The notes beneath the pieces were generated by a model. The model had not been told where the DNA came from, searched no databases, and worked only from the letters and a program-made list of their open reading frames with translations. A stretch of DNA of 42,203 nt, taken from Bernardetia sp. MNP-M8. Lineage in GTDB: Bacteria; Bacteroidota; Bacteroidia; Cytophagales; Bernardetiaceae. Position numbers and translations under genes: made by a program. Where the stretch lies: the NCBI RefSeq assembly GCF_037126285.1, contig NZ_CP147013.1, positions 1 to 42,203 on the forward strand, written 5' to 3'. This document shows positions 7,521 through 15,705 of the stretch, piece by piece. Each line of letters opens with the position of its first letter. Position 1 is the stretch's first letter.

Positions 7521-8324
7521 ATGACTAAAATAATTGCCTTTACAAATCAAGCTGGAGGCGTAGGCAAAAGTACAAGTGTAGTAAACATTGCTGCTTTTTT
7601 GTCAAAAAAATACAAAGTATTAGTAGTAGATGCTGACGGACAGCAAACAGCTACTATGAATTTGGGTATTAATCCTTATCAGTTAGAGTATTCACTCTAT
7701 CATTCTTTAGTACAACCTGAAAAATATCCATTCAAAAAAGTAATGGTTCATACAGATTATGGAGTAGATTTACTTCCTGCTACTGAAGATTTATATATGA
7801 TTGAATTGGATTTGGCAAGTGCTATAGGTAGAGAAGCCAGACTAAAAAAGTTACTCAAAATAGCAAGTTTGAGTTATGACTATATTTTGATAGATATGCC
7901 TCCTAGTTTGGGTTTGATGCAAATCAATGGACTTAATGCAGCTGATGAAGTAGTCATTGTTTGTCAGTCACAGCCAAAAAGTGCAAATGGTTTGGGAATG
8001 CTTCTTTCCAGTATTGAGCGTGTACGTGAGCATCTCAATGCAGAATTAGAAATAAAAGGAGTATTGATTACGCTCTACGAAAAAAATACTCGTGTAGCTA
8101 ACAAAACTATTGAACGTATTACAAGTCATGAAGTTGTAAAAGATAGTATTTTCAAAACTTTTATTCGTAAAAATGTTACTCTAGCTGAAGCAGGTCATAG
8201 AAAAGAAATAGAAACTGACAAAGGCATTGCCATTTTGGGAGAACCTATTTTGTTTTTTGATGAAGAAGGAAAATCGAATGGCTATCAAGATTATGAAGCA
8301 CTTACAAAGGAATTTATTAGCTAA
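7521..8324 (+). CDS. parA: ParA-family partition ATPase
   Basis: A 267-residue deviant Walker-A ATPase. The N-terminus has NQAGGVGKST (P-loop with the signature Lys), then VVDADGQQT (Walker A' region with Asp), and DYILIDMPPSLG (Walker B). Length fits small plasmid ParA proteins (type Ib or Soj-like without an N-terminal DNA-binding domain). ParA binds DNA non-specifically and is driven by a partner bound to centromere sites to segregate plasmid copies. The next gene is a small DNA-binding-like protein and a family of inverted repeats begins just upstream. Confidence 0.9.
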   Translation: MTKIIAFTNQAGGVGKSTSVVNIAAFLSKKYKVLVVDADGQQTATMNLGINPYQLEYSLYHSLVQPEKYPFKKVMVHTDYGVDLLPATEDLYMIELDLASAIGREARLKKLLKIASLSYDYILIDMPPSLGLMQINGLNAADEVVIVCQSQPKSANGLGMLLSSIERVREHLNAELEIKGVLITLYEKNTRVANKTIERITSHEVVKDSIFKTFIRKNVTLAEAGHRKEIETDKGIAILGEPILFFDEEGKSNGYQDYEALTKEFIS

Positions 8325-8338
8325 TTTTACATAACATT

Positions 8339-8370
8339 ACAAAAACATAAAAGTATAATTGTGTTTTTGT
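8339..8370. repeat. inverted repeat between parA and its partner
   Basis: Arms ACAAAAACAT / GTGTTTTTGT pair at 9 of 10. The right arm is the recurring motif AATTGTGTTTTTGTGT. It overlaps the possible TTG start at 8359, which favours the ATG at 8392 as the real start of the next gene. Confidence 0.55.
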
Positions 8371-8391
8371 GTAAATAACTACCAGAATACT

Positions 8392-8730
8392 ATGTCAGAT
8401 AAAAAAACAACTCCTAAAACTTCAAAACAAAGTTCTGCAACAGATAGATTATTTTCTTCTACTCAAAACACAGAAAGCAAAGCTAACCAAAATAAAGAAA
8501 TAGAATCTACTGAAATGGTTCGTAAAAATTTTTATATTCCATTAGAATATGGAGACTGGTTAGAAGAGTTTTGTTTTACACTCAAACGAACTTCAGGCTT
8601 ACGTCTTAGTCAAAGTCAAGTTATAAGTAAACTTATAGAAATACTTCACTACAAAGATTTAGATCTTTCTACTATAAAAGATATTTCAGATTTAGAATAC
8701 CACTTTTCAAATACAGAGAAAAATAAATAG
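8392..8730 (+). CDS. small RHH-like partner of ParA (putative centromere-binding protein)
   Basis: I take the ATG at 8392 (112 residues); a TTG-led extension to 8359 would run through an inverted repeat. Residues 1-42 are Ser/Thr/Lys/Gln-rich and probably disordered. The C-terminal half shows strand (VRKNFYIP), helix (YGDWLEEFCFTLKR), turn, helix (SQSQVISKLIEIL), the order of a ribbon-helix-helix fold. Many plasmid par loci pair ParA with a small RHH protein that binds direct or inverted repeats and represses the operon. The repeats around it are the obvious target. No family hit is claimed. Confidence 0.7.
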   Translation: MSDKKTTPKTSKQSSATDRLFSSTQNTESKANQNKEIESTEMVRKNFYIPLEYGDWLEEFCFTLKRTSGLRLSQSQVISKLIEILHYKDLDLSTIKDISDLEYHFSNTEKNK

Positions 8731-8756
8731 TTTCTTAAAATAAAAATTTAGATTGT

Positions 8757-8808
8757 AAATAAAAACACACAAACTTAATTATTTACTTAAATTTGTGTGT
8801 TTTTATTT
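8757..8808. repeat. long perfect inverted repeat after the par operon
   Basis: Seventeen-base perfect arms (8757-8773 and 8792-8808) with core AAAAACACACAAA / TTTGTGTGTTTTT and an 18-base AT-rich spacer. The flanking T-run would let it act as a terminator for the par operon, but the arms carry the same motif as the other repeats, so a protein-binding role is as likely. Confidence 0.7.
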
Positions 8809-8855
8809 AATTACGTCTATATATAATGATTTAATTGTGTTTTTGTGTTTAAATA

Positions 8856-8972
8856 TTAAAGGTTATCACAATTATTTTTGTATAACAGTCTGGAAGACTG
8901 TTGAATTTGATAAAATACAGTTTTTAATTTCAGACTGGAAACTATCTTAATAGAAACCGTAATAAGGTTTAT
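8856..8972. repeat. MITE-like palindromic element, copy 2 (opposite orientation)
   Basis: The reverse complement of this segment aligns over its full length with 6964-7086, with about one difference per seven bases and one 5-base gap. The outer end ATAAACCTTATTACGGTTT and the inner hairpin around ACAGTCTTCCAGACTGT are conserved. The two copies face each other across parA and its partner. Confidence 0.75.
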
Positions 8973-9382
8973 TTTTGTAGTTTCAACAACATTTTAATTT
9001 GTAGCATTGAGGACATTTTTCATAAAAAACAAAATTATATTTTTATATGTATTCAATAAATTAGGTGTAATAACATAAATGTGCATTTGTGTTATTATGC
9101 TAAATATTTTCTTATCTAAGTAGTAAGCTCGTTTTCACTACTTCTAAAAAGTGCATTAAATTTATGGAATGTATCTTGTATTTCATCTTAAAAACTATAG
9201 AAATCACTAGCTAATCAGTTCTAATAGTTTTTTACGTATTGACGCACAAACACAATTAAAACATTACGTTTGTGTGTCATTTTTTTAGATAAGTAATTGA
9301 GCTTATTTATTAAGCATCTTTTTTAGAATGAAACTCATAAATTTAGTTATAGGATAGTTTTCCACCTTTCTGCTCCTCTTTT

Positions 9383-9406
9383 CCCACGATTTTAATCGTG
9401 GGTTTT
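9383..9406 (+). terminator. hairpin with short T-run
   Basis: Perfect 9-base arms CCCACGATT / AATCGTGGG with a 2-base centre and TTTT after it on the plus strand. It is GC-richer than everything around it. It could end plus-strand transcription from the par operon or be a structural element of the origin region. Confidence 0.45.
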
Positions 9407-9542
9407 GTTATATGTAATTCTGCCCAATTACTTAATAAGCATAAAAACACAAGTATTTATTTATGCTTTTATGCCAATTTATTATACTAGTTATGTAAAT
9501 TTTCTTTGTGTAATTATACAAAAACACAATTAAACTTTTATG

Positions 9543-10376
9543 CTATTGCTTCTTTTTCTTAATTAATTTTCTTGCTTCACTGTTTATTCTTCTCTTTACT
9601 TTTTTTGCATCTTCGGCTGCTGGTAATTCCTCTGGAACAATTCCACGACGAATAAGTAATTGTCTTACTTCATCATTATTTATTGTATGTTCTTCTGCTA
9701 TTTGGTTTGTTCCTTCCAAATTTTTGTTTTCTATATTATGGTTTGTAATTCCTGTTGCTAATCCTTTTCCCCAAATGGTAACAGTAGGTAAATAATCAGC
9801 TAGAGGTCTTCCTTTTGGTACAACCAATTTATTTTTCATAGCTTGAGTATTATTCCCACCAAAAAAGGCTTCATCTCCTTTTGCTCTAATAAAAGCAAAA
9901 CCTGCACTATCTACTCCACGCTCAAAAGAAAGCTGAGATAATAATTTTTCAGAAAGTGTCAATTTATCTCGTTCTCTTACTCGTTCAATTTCTGCAATTC
10001 TTTTTTCTACAAGTTCCTGTTTGCGAGTTTGTGTTGCAAAATAACTTTGAGCAAATGCAATCTCTTCTTTATTGGGATCACCATTTTGGGCTATCAAATA
10101 ACAAGCATAACGAGTAAGAGCATAATCTTTAAGTTTTCTTGTTGTTTTGCTACCTATTTCGACCATTTTGTTGGACTCAACAAAATGGTTTTCTACTTTC
10201 TCTGAAGCAGTTTCACAAGAAATCATTGCTTTTTGGATAGCTTTTTCAAAATTTCTCCATTCTTGGTAAGAGAATAATTCTTGCAAGTCTCTTGCAGACC
10301 AATATTCTATATTTTCAATTTCATTACGAATACTTTCCAATTTTTCGAAAAGCTCATTTGATTGTGATTTTTTCAT
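9543..10376 (-). CDS. dinD: DinD-like DNA damage-inducible protein
   Basis: A 277-residue cytoplasmic protein similar to E. coli DinD along its length. The start has EYWSARDLQELFSYQEWRNF (compare the WSARQL...LGYSEYRHF region), followed by a conserved block with KLKDYALTRYACYLIAQNGDP and a YFATQTRKQEL segment, and the C-terminus has VPEELPAAEDAKK. DinD in E. coli is SOS-induced and restrains RecA filaments. Here it is a lone gene between repeat-rich spacers on the putative plasmid, convergent with parA and its partner. A role in managing recombination or replication of the plasmid is inference. No LexA box was identified. Confidence 0.85.
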   Translation of the reverse strand: MKKSQSNELFEKLESIRNEIENIEYWSARDLQELFSYQEWRNFEKAIQKAMISCETASEKVENHFVESNKMVEIGSKTTRKLKDYALTRYACYLIAQNGDPNKEEIAFAQSYFATQTRKQELVEKRIAEIERVRERDKLTLSEKLLSQLSFERGVDSAGFAFIRAKGDEAFFGGNNTQAMKNKLVVPKGRPLADYLPTVTIWGKGLATGITNHNIENKNLEGTNQIAEEHTINNDEVRQLLIRRGIVPEELPAAEDAKKVKRRINSEARKLIKKKKQ

Positions 10377-10441
10377 TGTAATTAAGATTTTAGAGTAAAA
10401 AAATAAACTGTTTTAGAAATGATTGTAAGATAATTAATTTT

Positions 10442-10477
10442 ACATAAAAACGTAATTATTTAATTGTGTTTTTATGT
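10442..10477. repeat. inverted repeat in the origin-like region
   Basis: Perfect 10-base arms with a 16-base spacer that is itself near-palindromic (AATTATTTAATT). It lies 65 bases upstream of the dinD start and may also serve as its operator. Confidence 0.6.
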
Positions 10478-10671
10478 TTTGATATTTTAGTAACTTCAAA
10501 AAGTCATCAAATTACAGCATTAGAAGCATTTTTTAAACTTATTATACACAAGTGTAATTATGCTTTTATGCTTAAATATGATATTTTATATAATAGGATT
10601 AGGCATAATAACGTAAATGTTTAATTGTGTTTTTGTGTTTATTATATTTCAGTAAGAAATCGTTCATTATT

Positions 10672-10758
10672 TAAAAACACACAAACATAACTATACTTGT
10701 ATGTTTTTATAGCTTATTATTTGTCATAATAACACAAAATCGTAGTTATGTTTTTATG
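10672..10758. repeat. pair of adjacent inverted repeats
   Basis: Two units, 10672-10709 and 10725-10758, each with 13-base arms of the same CACAAA/TTTGTG-type motif and centres about 51 bases apart, in the middle of the spacer between dinD and the replication gene. Confidence 0.55.
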
Positions 10759-11112
10759 TTAAAATAATATTTATACCAAAATGAAAATTACTTTTCATAG
10801 ATAGACACAAGATGGAATTTTGCTCTAATAAAAGAGCTTGTTTTCAATACTGCTAAAAATTGTCACTCTGATTATTTTTTTCTTATTATATAACAACATA
10901 AAAACACAATTCAATAATTACGTTATTAAGTTTATGCGTTATTTTTAGTAAAAAGCAGCTTTAAACCACTCAAAAACAATTATTTTTGAAAATTTCAATT
11001 ATTAGAAAATTCTAATCTTTCAAAACGATATGTATTTATTTTCTTTTGCTTTATTATGGATATGAATTAGGGTTAGTTTGTTATAGGTAAATTAGTCTAA
11101 TCTATGTCCTTT

Positions 11113-14100
11113 TCAATCAAAATAAGGTTCTTCTAAAAGTTCTGAAATGGCTGTTTTATAGTCCTTTTCGCCACTATAAGCATAGAAATAAGTTTTCTTT
11201 CCTTGCTCAACTATTGCTGTTCTTTCAACTTGACAAAGTAGCTGTACCAGTTCTAAACATTTCCGTTTTGAATACCTTTTTTTCTGATGCTGGAAACGAT
11301 TAATGGCTTCTGTTATTTCTTCTGCTGTCCGTAGTTTTCCTTTTAGTTCTTTAAAAATTTTAATTACTCTCTTAAACTCTTCTACTTGTAATGATTCGGA
11401 AACTCCCATTCTTTTACTTGTTTTTCTTCTAAGTAGTAGCCAGTAAGAGATAAATGCCATTTTTCGTTTTCTCAAATCGTTTGTCTTTCGAAGGGTTAAT
11501 TTTTCTGTATCTACCAAAATAGATTTTAAAGCAGAAATTTCTGTAATTCTTTTTTCGTTACTTGTTTTGAGTAAATACAAATAGTGTTTTAAAAGCTGTT
11601 CGGCTATTACAAGCTGTACAGGAGTTAGCAAAATAGGGTCTTCTGTAGAAGCAAAGTTTAGTTTGGCTTTCAGTTTTACATCTTGAGTATATTTTTCTAC
11701 TGAAATAACCAGTTTTTCAAAGTCATTGACAAATAAATGTGTTATTTCCTGAGCTGCTTTGTCTTTTTCTGCTTTTTGAAACTCTTGGTACTGACTCACT
11801 CCTTCACTAACAGATTGCTCATAAAACAAAATTTCTTTAGGATTCTCAAAATAAGGACTTCCCTGTTTATTTTTTTCGTGAGTGTATTCAGCAAATATTT
11901 CTTGGTAATTAATTTGAAAATTTCCTTTGTCATTATCAAAGTAGAGATATTTAGAAACTTCTGTTTTTAGTTTTTCGGTTTCAAAGTTGTGAAATTCTTC
12001 TCCATATTCTTTTTGAGAATTTTGGTATCTTTTGTTGTGAATAATTAAACTTTCAGTAGCAAATTCAATAGTTCTTTCATAATCATAGTCTAAAACTAAA
12101 TTCTCATTAGGCAAGAAATGAGCATAGTTTTGTGTTACAATAATATTTTTCACTTCTTTTTCATAGTAGTTTCTGACTCTAGCAATAAATTGCCGGTATG
12201 AAGTGGTATCAAATCCTGCTCTTGTTTTATTGAGATAAATATTTGTCGTTTTTCTATCTGTTTCAATATTAAATCCAGCTTCTAAAACAGAAGTAGTTAT
12301 GATTATTGGCTTTTTATCATTCCAATTAAAAGTAGACTTGCTTTGAATACTATCAAAATTTTCTTTCTCTGTTGGAGTAAGTCCAGTAGAAGCCAAAAAG
12401 TGAACACCTATTTTTTCTTTTAGCAATAAATTTTGGAGCAAGCGAGCTTGTTCGATACTATTAATATGAATAATTGCCCTTTCATTATTTTCTACAATAG
12501 TTTTACATTTTTCAAAAGCAAAAGAAGTCATTTTTTTATCTTGACAGAAAATAAGTGAAGGCGCAGCATATTCTTTTTTATTTTTTGCAAGAACTTCAAA
12601 ATGATTTATTTCTGAGTTTGGCAAATAGAGTTTGGTAGGAGTAGCACTCATCAATAAATTAGTATCATTTTTAAGTAAAGTATTTAATAAATCACCAATT
12701 ACTTTGGGTCTAAAAGTGCTATCACTTGTGATTAAATGTCCTTCATCGATTACTAAGAATACTTTTTTATTGTAAAATTGGGTCAGAACATGATAAGCAT
12801 CTGGCAATTTGTCAAAATTGGTATAAATAATATCATGCTGTTCAGTTTTTAGTCTTTCAATAGCTTGTGAAGCTGTATCTGCTGTAAAAACAATCTTATT
12901 TTCACTTCCATTTTCTCCTACTTGTAAGGCTTGTTGTTTTGCAATGGCATTTCTAGGCGCAGCAAAAAGGACTACAAAATCTTTTTCATTTAGAAATTTA
13001 GTTAAATGATGTTTTACAAAATAACTCTTTCCAATCCCTGTTGGAGCTTGTAAATAGGTAAATTTTGATTTTTCTAATGAATCTAAAAACGATTGATTTT
13101 CTAAAAGTTGATTTCCCAAAAAACCATTTATTTCAATTTGTTGGATTTTTTCTACTTCTTTTTTACTAGCAAAAAATGCTTTTTGAAGAGCAAAAAATGC
13201 TTGATTATCTGTTTTTTGTGTATCTAATCTAAAATGATAGAATAAATGATTGTGAGTTATTGTTTGTGTGAGTTTTTTTCGAATTTCAAAAGTAGAATAG
13301 TCTTTACTCAAATCATCTAATCCTTTTGCTTTTGAAATGGGATTGATAACTGAAAAAGTAAAACCTAAACCCAAATGTTTAGCTGCAAAAAAAGCTTTTT
13401 TAATGGCTGTAAAAAATTGAAGGTGACGAGTTTTTTTACTTTCATTTTCAAATGTATCTGCATCAAAAATAAGATGAATATTTTGATAACCTAATTTTTC
13501 TAAAACAGACTTTGTATGTTTATCAAAAGTAGCTGTCTGATAGTCTGTCTGTCCATTTTGATTTTTTTGTGCTGTTGCTGCAAGTGAAATACCACCAATT
13601 CCAATAAAAGGTAAACCAAGTTTTTGTACTCCAAAAAAGGCTTTAAATTCTCCTTCTGTGATGAAAAGTGTTCTTTGTTCTTGTGTCGTTTCAGGTGCAT
13701 GCGCAAGAGCTGTGAGATATGGATAGGTTTTAGCTCCTTTTGGACTTAAATACTTAGTTGTTTTTCCTTCTTTGTTACAATAGGGTTTTGCTAGACGAAT
13801 ACGTTCAAAAACTTGCTTTTCACCTTCAATGGTATCAAAAATAGTCTTTCCTTCAATATCTGTATATCGAATGCTAATACCTTTGTGTTTTCCAAGAGCA
13901 GGAGAAAAATAGGTTTGTGCTTCTTCTTTTGAAATTCCTAATTCTTTGTATATACGAGAACGGAAATAAGTCAGAACCTCATTTTCTACTTCTTGATTGG
14001 TTTGTTGCTGCTCAAAATAATTAGTTTGATTTTTTTCTCCAATAGTATACTCTGTAAAACCATATAGATTAGCTACAAATTCAAAGGCTTTTTGCTCTGA

Positions 14101-14505
14101 ATAATTTTTTTCATTTTGTAGAAAATCAAAAACACTTCCTTTTTCTCCAGTATAGAAGTCGTGAAAATAACCACTTGCAGAAATAGCAAAGGATTTTTTG
14201 TTTTTATGAGGTCGTGAAGGACTTTTATGATAGGAAGATTTGTCTGCCAAGTGTGAAAAACCGAGTATTTCCCACACTTTGGCGTATTGGTCTGTGTAGT
14301 AAGCCAGACCTTTAATGTAACTGTAATAGGTATTTAATGAAGAAAAGTTACTTATAGTAGGAGTAAAGTTTGAACATAGCAAACTTTTTGCTATCTTTGT
14401 TGTTGTATTAATTGACATAGTTATAGTGATATGTGGCTTTGTCGTGGTACTGATTGACGCTTTTATTAGTGTTAATTCCTTAATGAGCAATACAAGTATA
14501 AACAT
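11113..14505 (-). CDS. Toprim-domain DNA helicase/primase-like replication protein
   Basis: A protein of up to 1130 residues. Residues 110-150 resemble a degenerate DnaG-type zinc region without the cysteines (FHDFYTGEKGSVFDFLQ). A Toprim domain follows, with FITEGEFKAF (Glu at 284-286) and LIFDADTF (Asp348, Asp350). An SF2 helicase core has APTGIGKS (487-494), VIDEGHL (DEGH 587-590) and LMSATPT (619-623). Toprim plus helicase suits a plasmid or phage replication initiator or primase-helicase. ATG 14505 is followed by a hydrophobic stretch unlike the family; the in-frame ATG at 14418 (1101 residues) may be the true start. It is the only replication-type gene in the window. Confidence 0.75.
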   Translation of the reverse strand: MFILVLLIKELTLIKASISTTTKPHITITMSINTTTKIAKSLLCSNFTPTISNFSSLNTYYSYIKGLAYYTDQYAKVWEILGFSHLADKSSYHKSPSRPHKNKKSFAISASGYFHDFYTGEKGSVFDFLQNEKNYSEQKAFEFVANLYGFTEYTIGEKNQTNYFEQQQTNQEVENEVLTYFRSRIYKELGISKEEAQTYFSPALGKHKGISIRYTDIEGKTIFDTIEGEKQVFERIRLAKPYCNKEGKTTKYLSPKGAKTYPYLTALAHAPETTQEQRTLFITEGEFKAFFGVQKLGLPFIGIGGISLAATAQKNQNGQTDYQTATFDKHTKSVLEKLGYQNIHLIFDADTFENESKKTRHLQFFTAIKKAFFAAKHLGLGFTFSVINPISKAKGLDDLSKDYSTFEIRKKLTQTITHNHLFYHFRLDTQKTDNQAFFALQKAFFASKKEVEKIQQIEINGFLGNQLLENQSFLDSLEKSKFTYLQAPTGIGKSYFVKHHLTKFLNEKDFVVLFAAPRNAIAKQQALQVGENGSENKIVFTADTASQAIERLKTEQHDIIYTNFDKLPDAYHVLTQFYNKKVFLVIDEGHLITSDSTFRPKVIGDLLNTLLKNDTNLLMSATPTKLYLPNSEINHFEVLAKNKKEYAAPSLIFCQDKKMTSFAFEKCKTIVENNERAIIHINSIEQARLLQNLLLKEKIGVHFLASTGLTPTEKENFDSIQSKSTFNWNDKKPIIITTSVLEAGFNIETDRKTTNIYLNKTRAGFDTTSYRQFIARVRNYYEKEVKNIIVTQNYAHFLPNENLVLDYDYERTIEFATESLIIHNKRYQNSQKEYGEEFHNFETEKLKTEVSKYLYFDNDKGNFQINYQEIFAEYTHEKNKQGSPYFENPKEILFYEQSVSEGVSQYQEFQKAEKDKAAQEITHLFVNDFEKLVISVEKYTQDVKLKAKLNFASTEDPILLTPVQLVIAEQLLKHYLYLLKTSNEKRITEISALKSILVDTEKLTLRKTNDLRKRKMAFISYWLLLRRKTSKRMGVSESLQVEEFKRVIKIFKELKGKLRTAEEITEAINRFQHQKKRYSKRKCLELVQLLCQVERTAIVEQGKKTYFYAYSGEKDYKTAISELLEEPYFD

Positions 14506-14538
14506 GGTCGTCTAAACCTCGCTCGTTAAAAATATTAT

Positions 14539-14575
14539 AAACCTTTTGATGTTGGTCGCATCAAAAGGTTTTTTT
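14539..14575 (+). terminator. strong plus-strand terminator upstream of the replication gene
   Basis: Thirteen-base perfect stem (14539-14551 with 14559-14571, core CCTTTTGATG / CATCAAAAGG), 7-base loop TTGGTCG, then T6. It lies just outside the minus-strand replication gene and points the other way, so it would end a plus-strand transcript antisense to the gene's 5' end. Confidence 0.75.
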
Positions 14576-14676
14576 ATGTGTTTACTGCACTAGAGAATTA
14601 TTTTAAAATAATTTAGTTAGTAATATTTGCAGTTTTCCTGTTTATAAGTTTATATATAAAATTGGAATTTTTGCAA

Positions 14677-14772
14677 ATGGCATCAGCAAAGATAATTAAA
14701 AAAGTTAAAGTTTTCGAATGCTTTATTTTGTTTGACATTTTATTAACTTTTTATTTTTTAAAACCTTACTAA
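14677..14772 (+). CDS. tiny ORF between two plus-strand terminators (uncertain)
   Basis: ATG to TAA codes for 31 residues (MASAKIIKKVKVFECFILF..., a basic start then one hydrophobic segment). The next feature 12 bases after the stop is a strong terminator, and another terminator lies upstream at 14539-14575, so a short plus-strand transcription unit is plausible. The peptide layout would fit a small membrane peptide, but nothing proves translation; the unit could instead be a small RNA. Confidence 0.25.
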   Translation: MASAKIIKKVKVFECFILFDILLTFYFLKPY

Positions 14773-14784
14773 GTTTTTTGAATT

Positions 14785-14823
14785 ATTATTTCTAACTACC
14801 AGTTAGAAATAATTTTTTTTATT
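14785..14823 (+). terminator. strong plus-strand terminator
   Basis: Perfect 13-base stem ATTATTTCTAACT / AGTTAGAAATAAT with loop ACC, followed by at least seven T. It has no T-run in the minus direction, so it is not the terminator of the minus-strand genes ending at 14999. Confidence 0.8.
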
Positions 14824-14998
14824 AAATAAATTTGAATTTAAAAGCATATTGATTTTATATTTAATGAATTTTACTAGTTTCTCTCCAAATGTAGTGAGAA
14901 TTTTTTTGACTTATGTTTTTCTCTTGATTTATTTATTGTTGCGTTTAATAAAAACTAACTTCCTCTAAATGTTTCTTTATAGGAATTGTTGAGAGTAT

Positions 14999-15703
14999 TT
15001 AAGATAAATAAATTATTTTTTTATTTTGCTGTACTACTTCTTTTATTTTAGATTTTCGCTTTATCAAATTGATTTTGACGATAGGAGTTAGCTTCAAAAA
15101 TTTTTCTCGGTATAAAATATCTCCAATAAATTTTTCTCCTTGTATTACATAAAAAAGGTAATCAATAGATGTATTTGTAAATACAATATTTTGAGTTACA
15201 CCAGCTACTAAATATGCTGTACTCTGCTTTTGGTTTAAAGTATAATATAAAGAATCTTTTTTAAGTGTTTTATACTTATTAGCAGTAAAAATTTCTATAT
15301 TTTCTTTATTTGGTTCGAAGGCTACCATTGGCATAGATATTCCTTCTTTAGCAAAAAACGTTTTACCAAAAATAGATATACCACCTACTTTTTTCTTTTG
15401 TAATTCTGTACTCAAAAAATTATCTCTAGTTACTTCATAAATAGATGTTTCATCAGTTAATGTATCTGTTAGCAACATTTTATAAGTAGGTAACATAATT
15501 TTTTGACCAGTTTCCCATAATTGATTATCGACAGGCACTTCAAATTCTCCAATCTGCTCTTCTGAAATCGTAATATTGATAGTATGTTGATTCATTTGTG
15601 AATCAAAAGAAGCCATTTTTTCTCGTTCTCCATGTCCAGTATATAGAGGAGAGCCAGGGTTATCTGTAATGGATAAAGATAGTTTTAGATTTGGTAAAGG
15701 CAT
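14999..15703 (-). CDS. unknown 234-residue protein, possible T6SS cargo
   Basis: No signal peptide or membrane segment. The sequence is beta-rich: residues 40-60 hold alternating strands (NQHTINITISEEQIGEFEV), and later segments carry YEVTRDNF and YFVIQGE-like strands. It starts 2 bases after the stop of the exported 188-residue protein, so the two are one operon. Both lie downstream of tssB-tssC beyond a terminator. A cytosolic protein paired with an exported one, next to T6SS sheath genes, could be an effector and its periplasmic immunity partner. I recognise no family. Confidence 0.5.
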   Translation of the reverse strand: MPLPNLKLSLSITDNPGSPLYTGHGEREKMASFDSQMNQHTINITISEEQIGEFEVPVDNQLWETGQKIMLPTYKMLLTDTLTDETSIYEVTRDNFLSTELQKKKVGGISIFGKTFFAKEGISMPMVAFEPNKENIEIFTANKYKTLKKDSLYYTLNQKQSTAYLVAGVTQNIVFTNTSIDYLFYVIQGEKFIGDILYREKFLKLTPIVKINLIKRKSKIKEVVQQNKKIIYLS

Positions 15704-15705
15704 AA

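Larger units (their letters stand above)
8731..9542. other. 812-base non-coding repeat region, part of putative centromere/origin
   Basis: No convincing gene. It contains the long inverted repeat 8757-8808, a half-site at 8831-8850 (the same 20-mer recurs at 10621-10640), the second MITE-like copy 8856-8972, inverted repeats at 9069-9096 (11 of 12 arms), 9240-9279 (11 of 12 arms), 9439-9474 (partial) and 9504-9534, and a hairpin at 9383-9402. The shared half-site is close to TTAATTGTGTTTTTGTGTTT. This density of related sites next to parA and a replication-type gene suggests a segregation centromere or iteron-like origin. Confidence 0.6.
10377..11112. other. 736-base non-coding repeat region between dinD and the replication gene
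   Basis: No gene seen. It holds inverted repeats at 10442-10477 (perfect 10-base arms ACATAAAAAC / GTTTTTATGT), 10672-10709 (12 of 13 arms), 10725-10758 (11 of 13 arms) and 10890-10943 (imperfect), plus half-sites at 10556-10575 and 10621-10640. Spacing is irregular, so these are not tandem iterons in the strict sense. Very AT-rich DNA with repeated protein sites beside a replication-type gene makes this the best candidate for the replication origin and/or centromere. Confidence 0.55.
14506..14998. other. 493-base spacer between the replication gene and the T6SS block
   Basis: It contains the two plus-strand terminators (14539-14575, 14785-14823) with the tiny ORF between them and otherwise AT-rich DNA. 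No minus-strand terminator is evident for the genes ending at 14999. The promoter of the replication gene should be here, but I cannot place it. Confidence 0.5.

Noticed and set aside
8359-8391. N-terminal extension of the ParA partner from a TTG start
   Set aside because: It runs through an inverted repeat and adds a Cys-rich stretch unlike the rest; the ATG at 8392 is better.
7453-10943. CRISPR array
   Set aside because: Repeats are inverted, unequal in length and irregularly spaced, and no cas gene is present.
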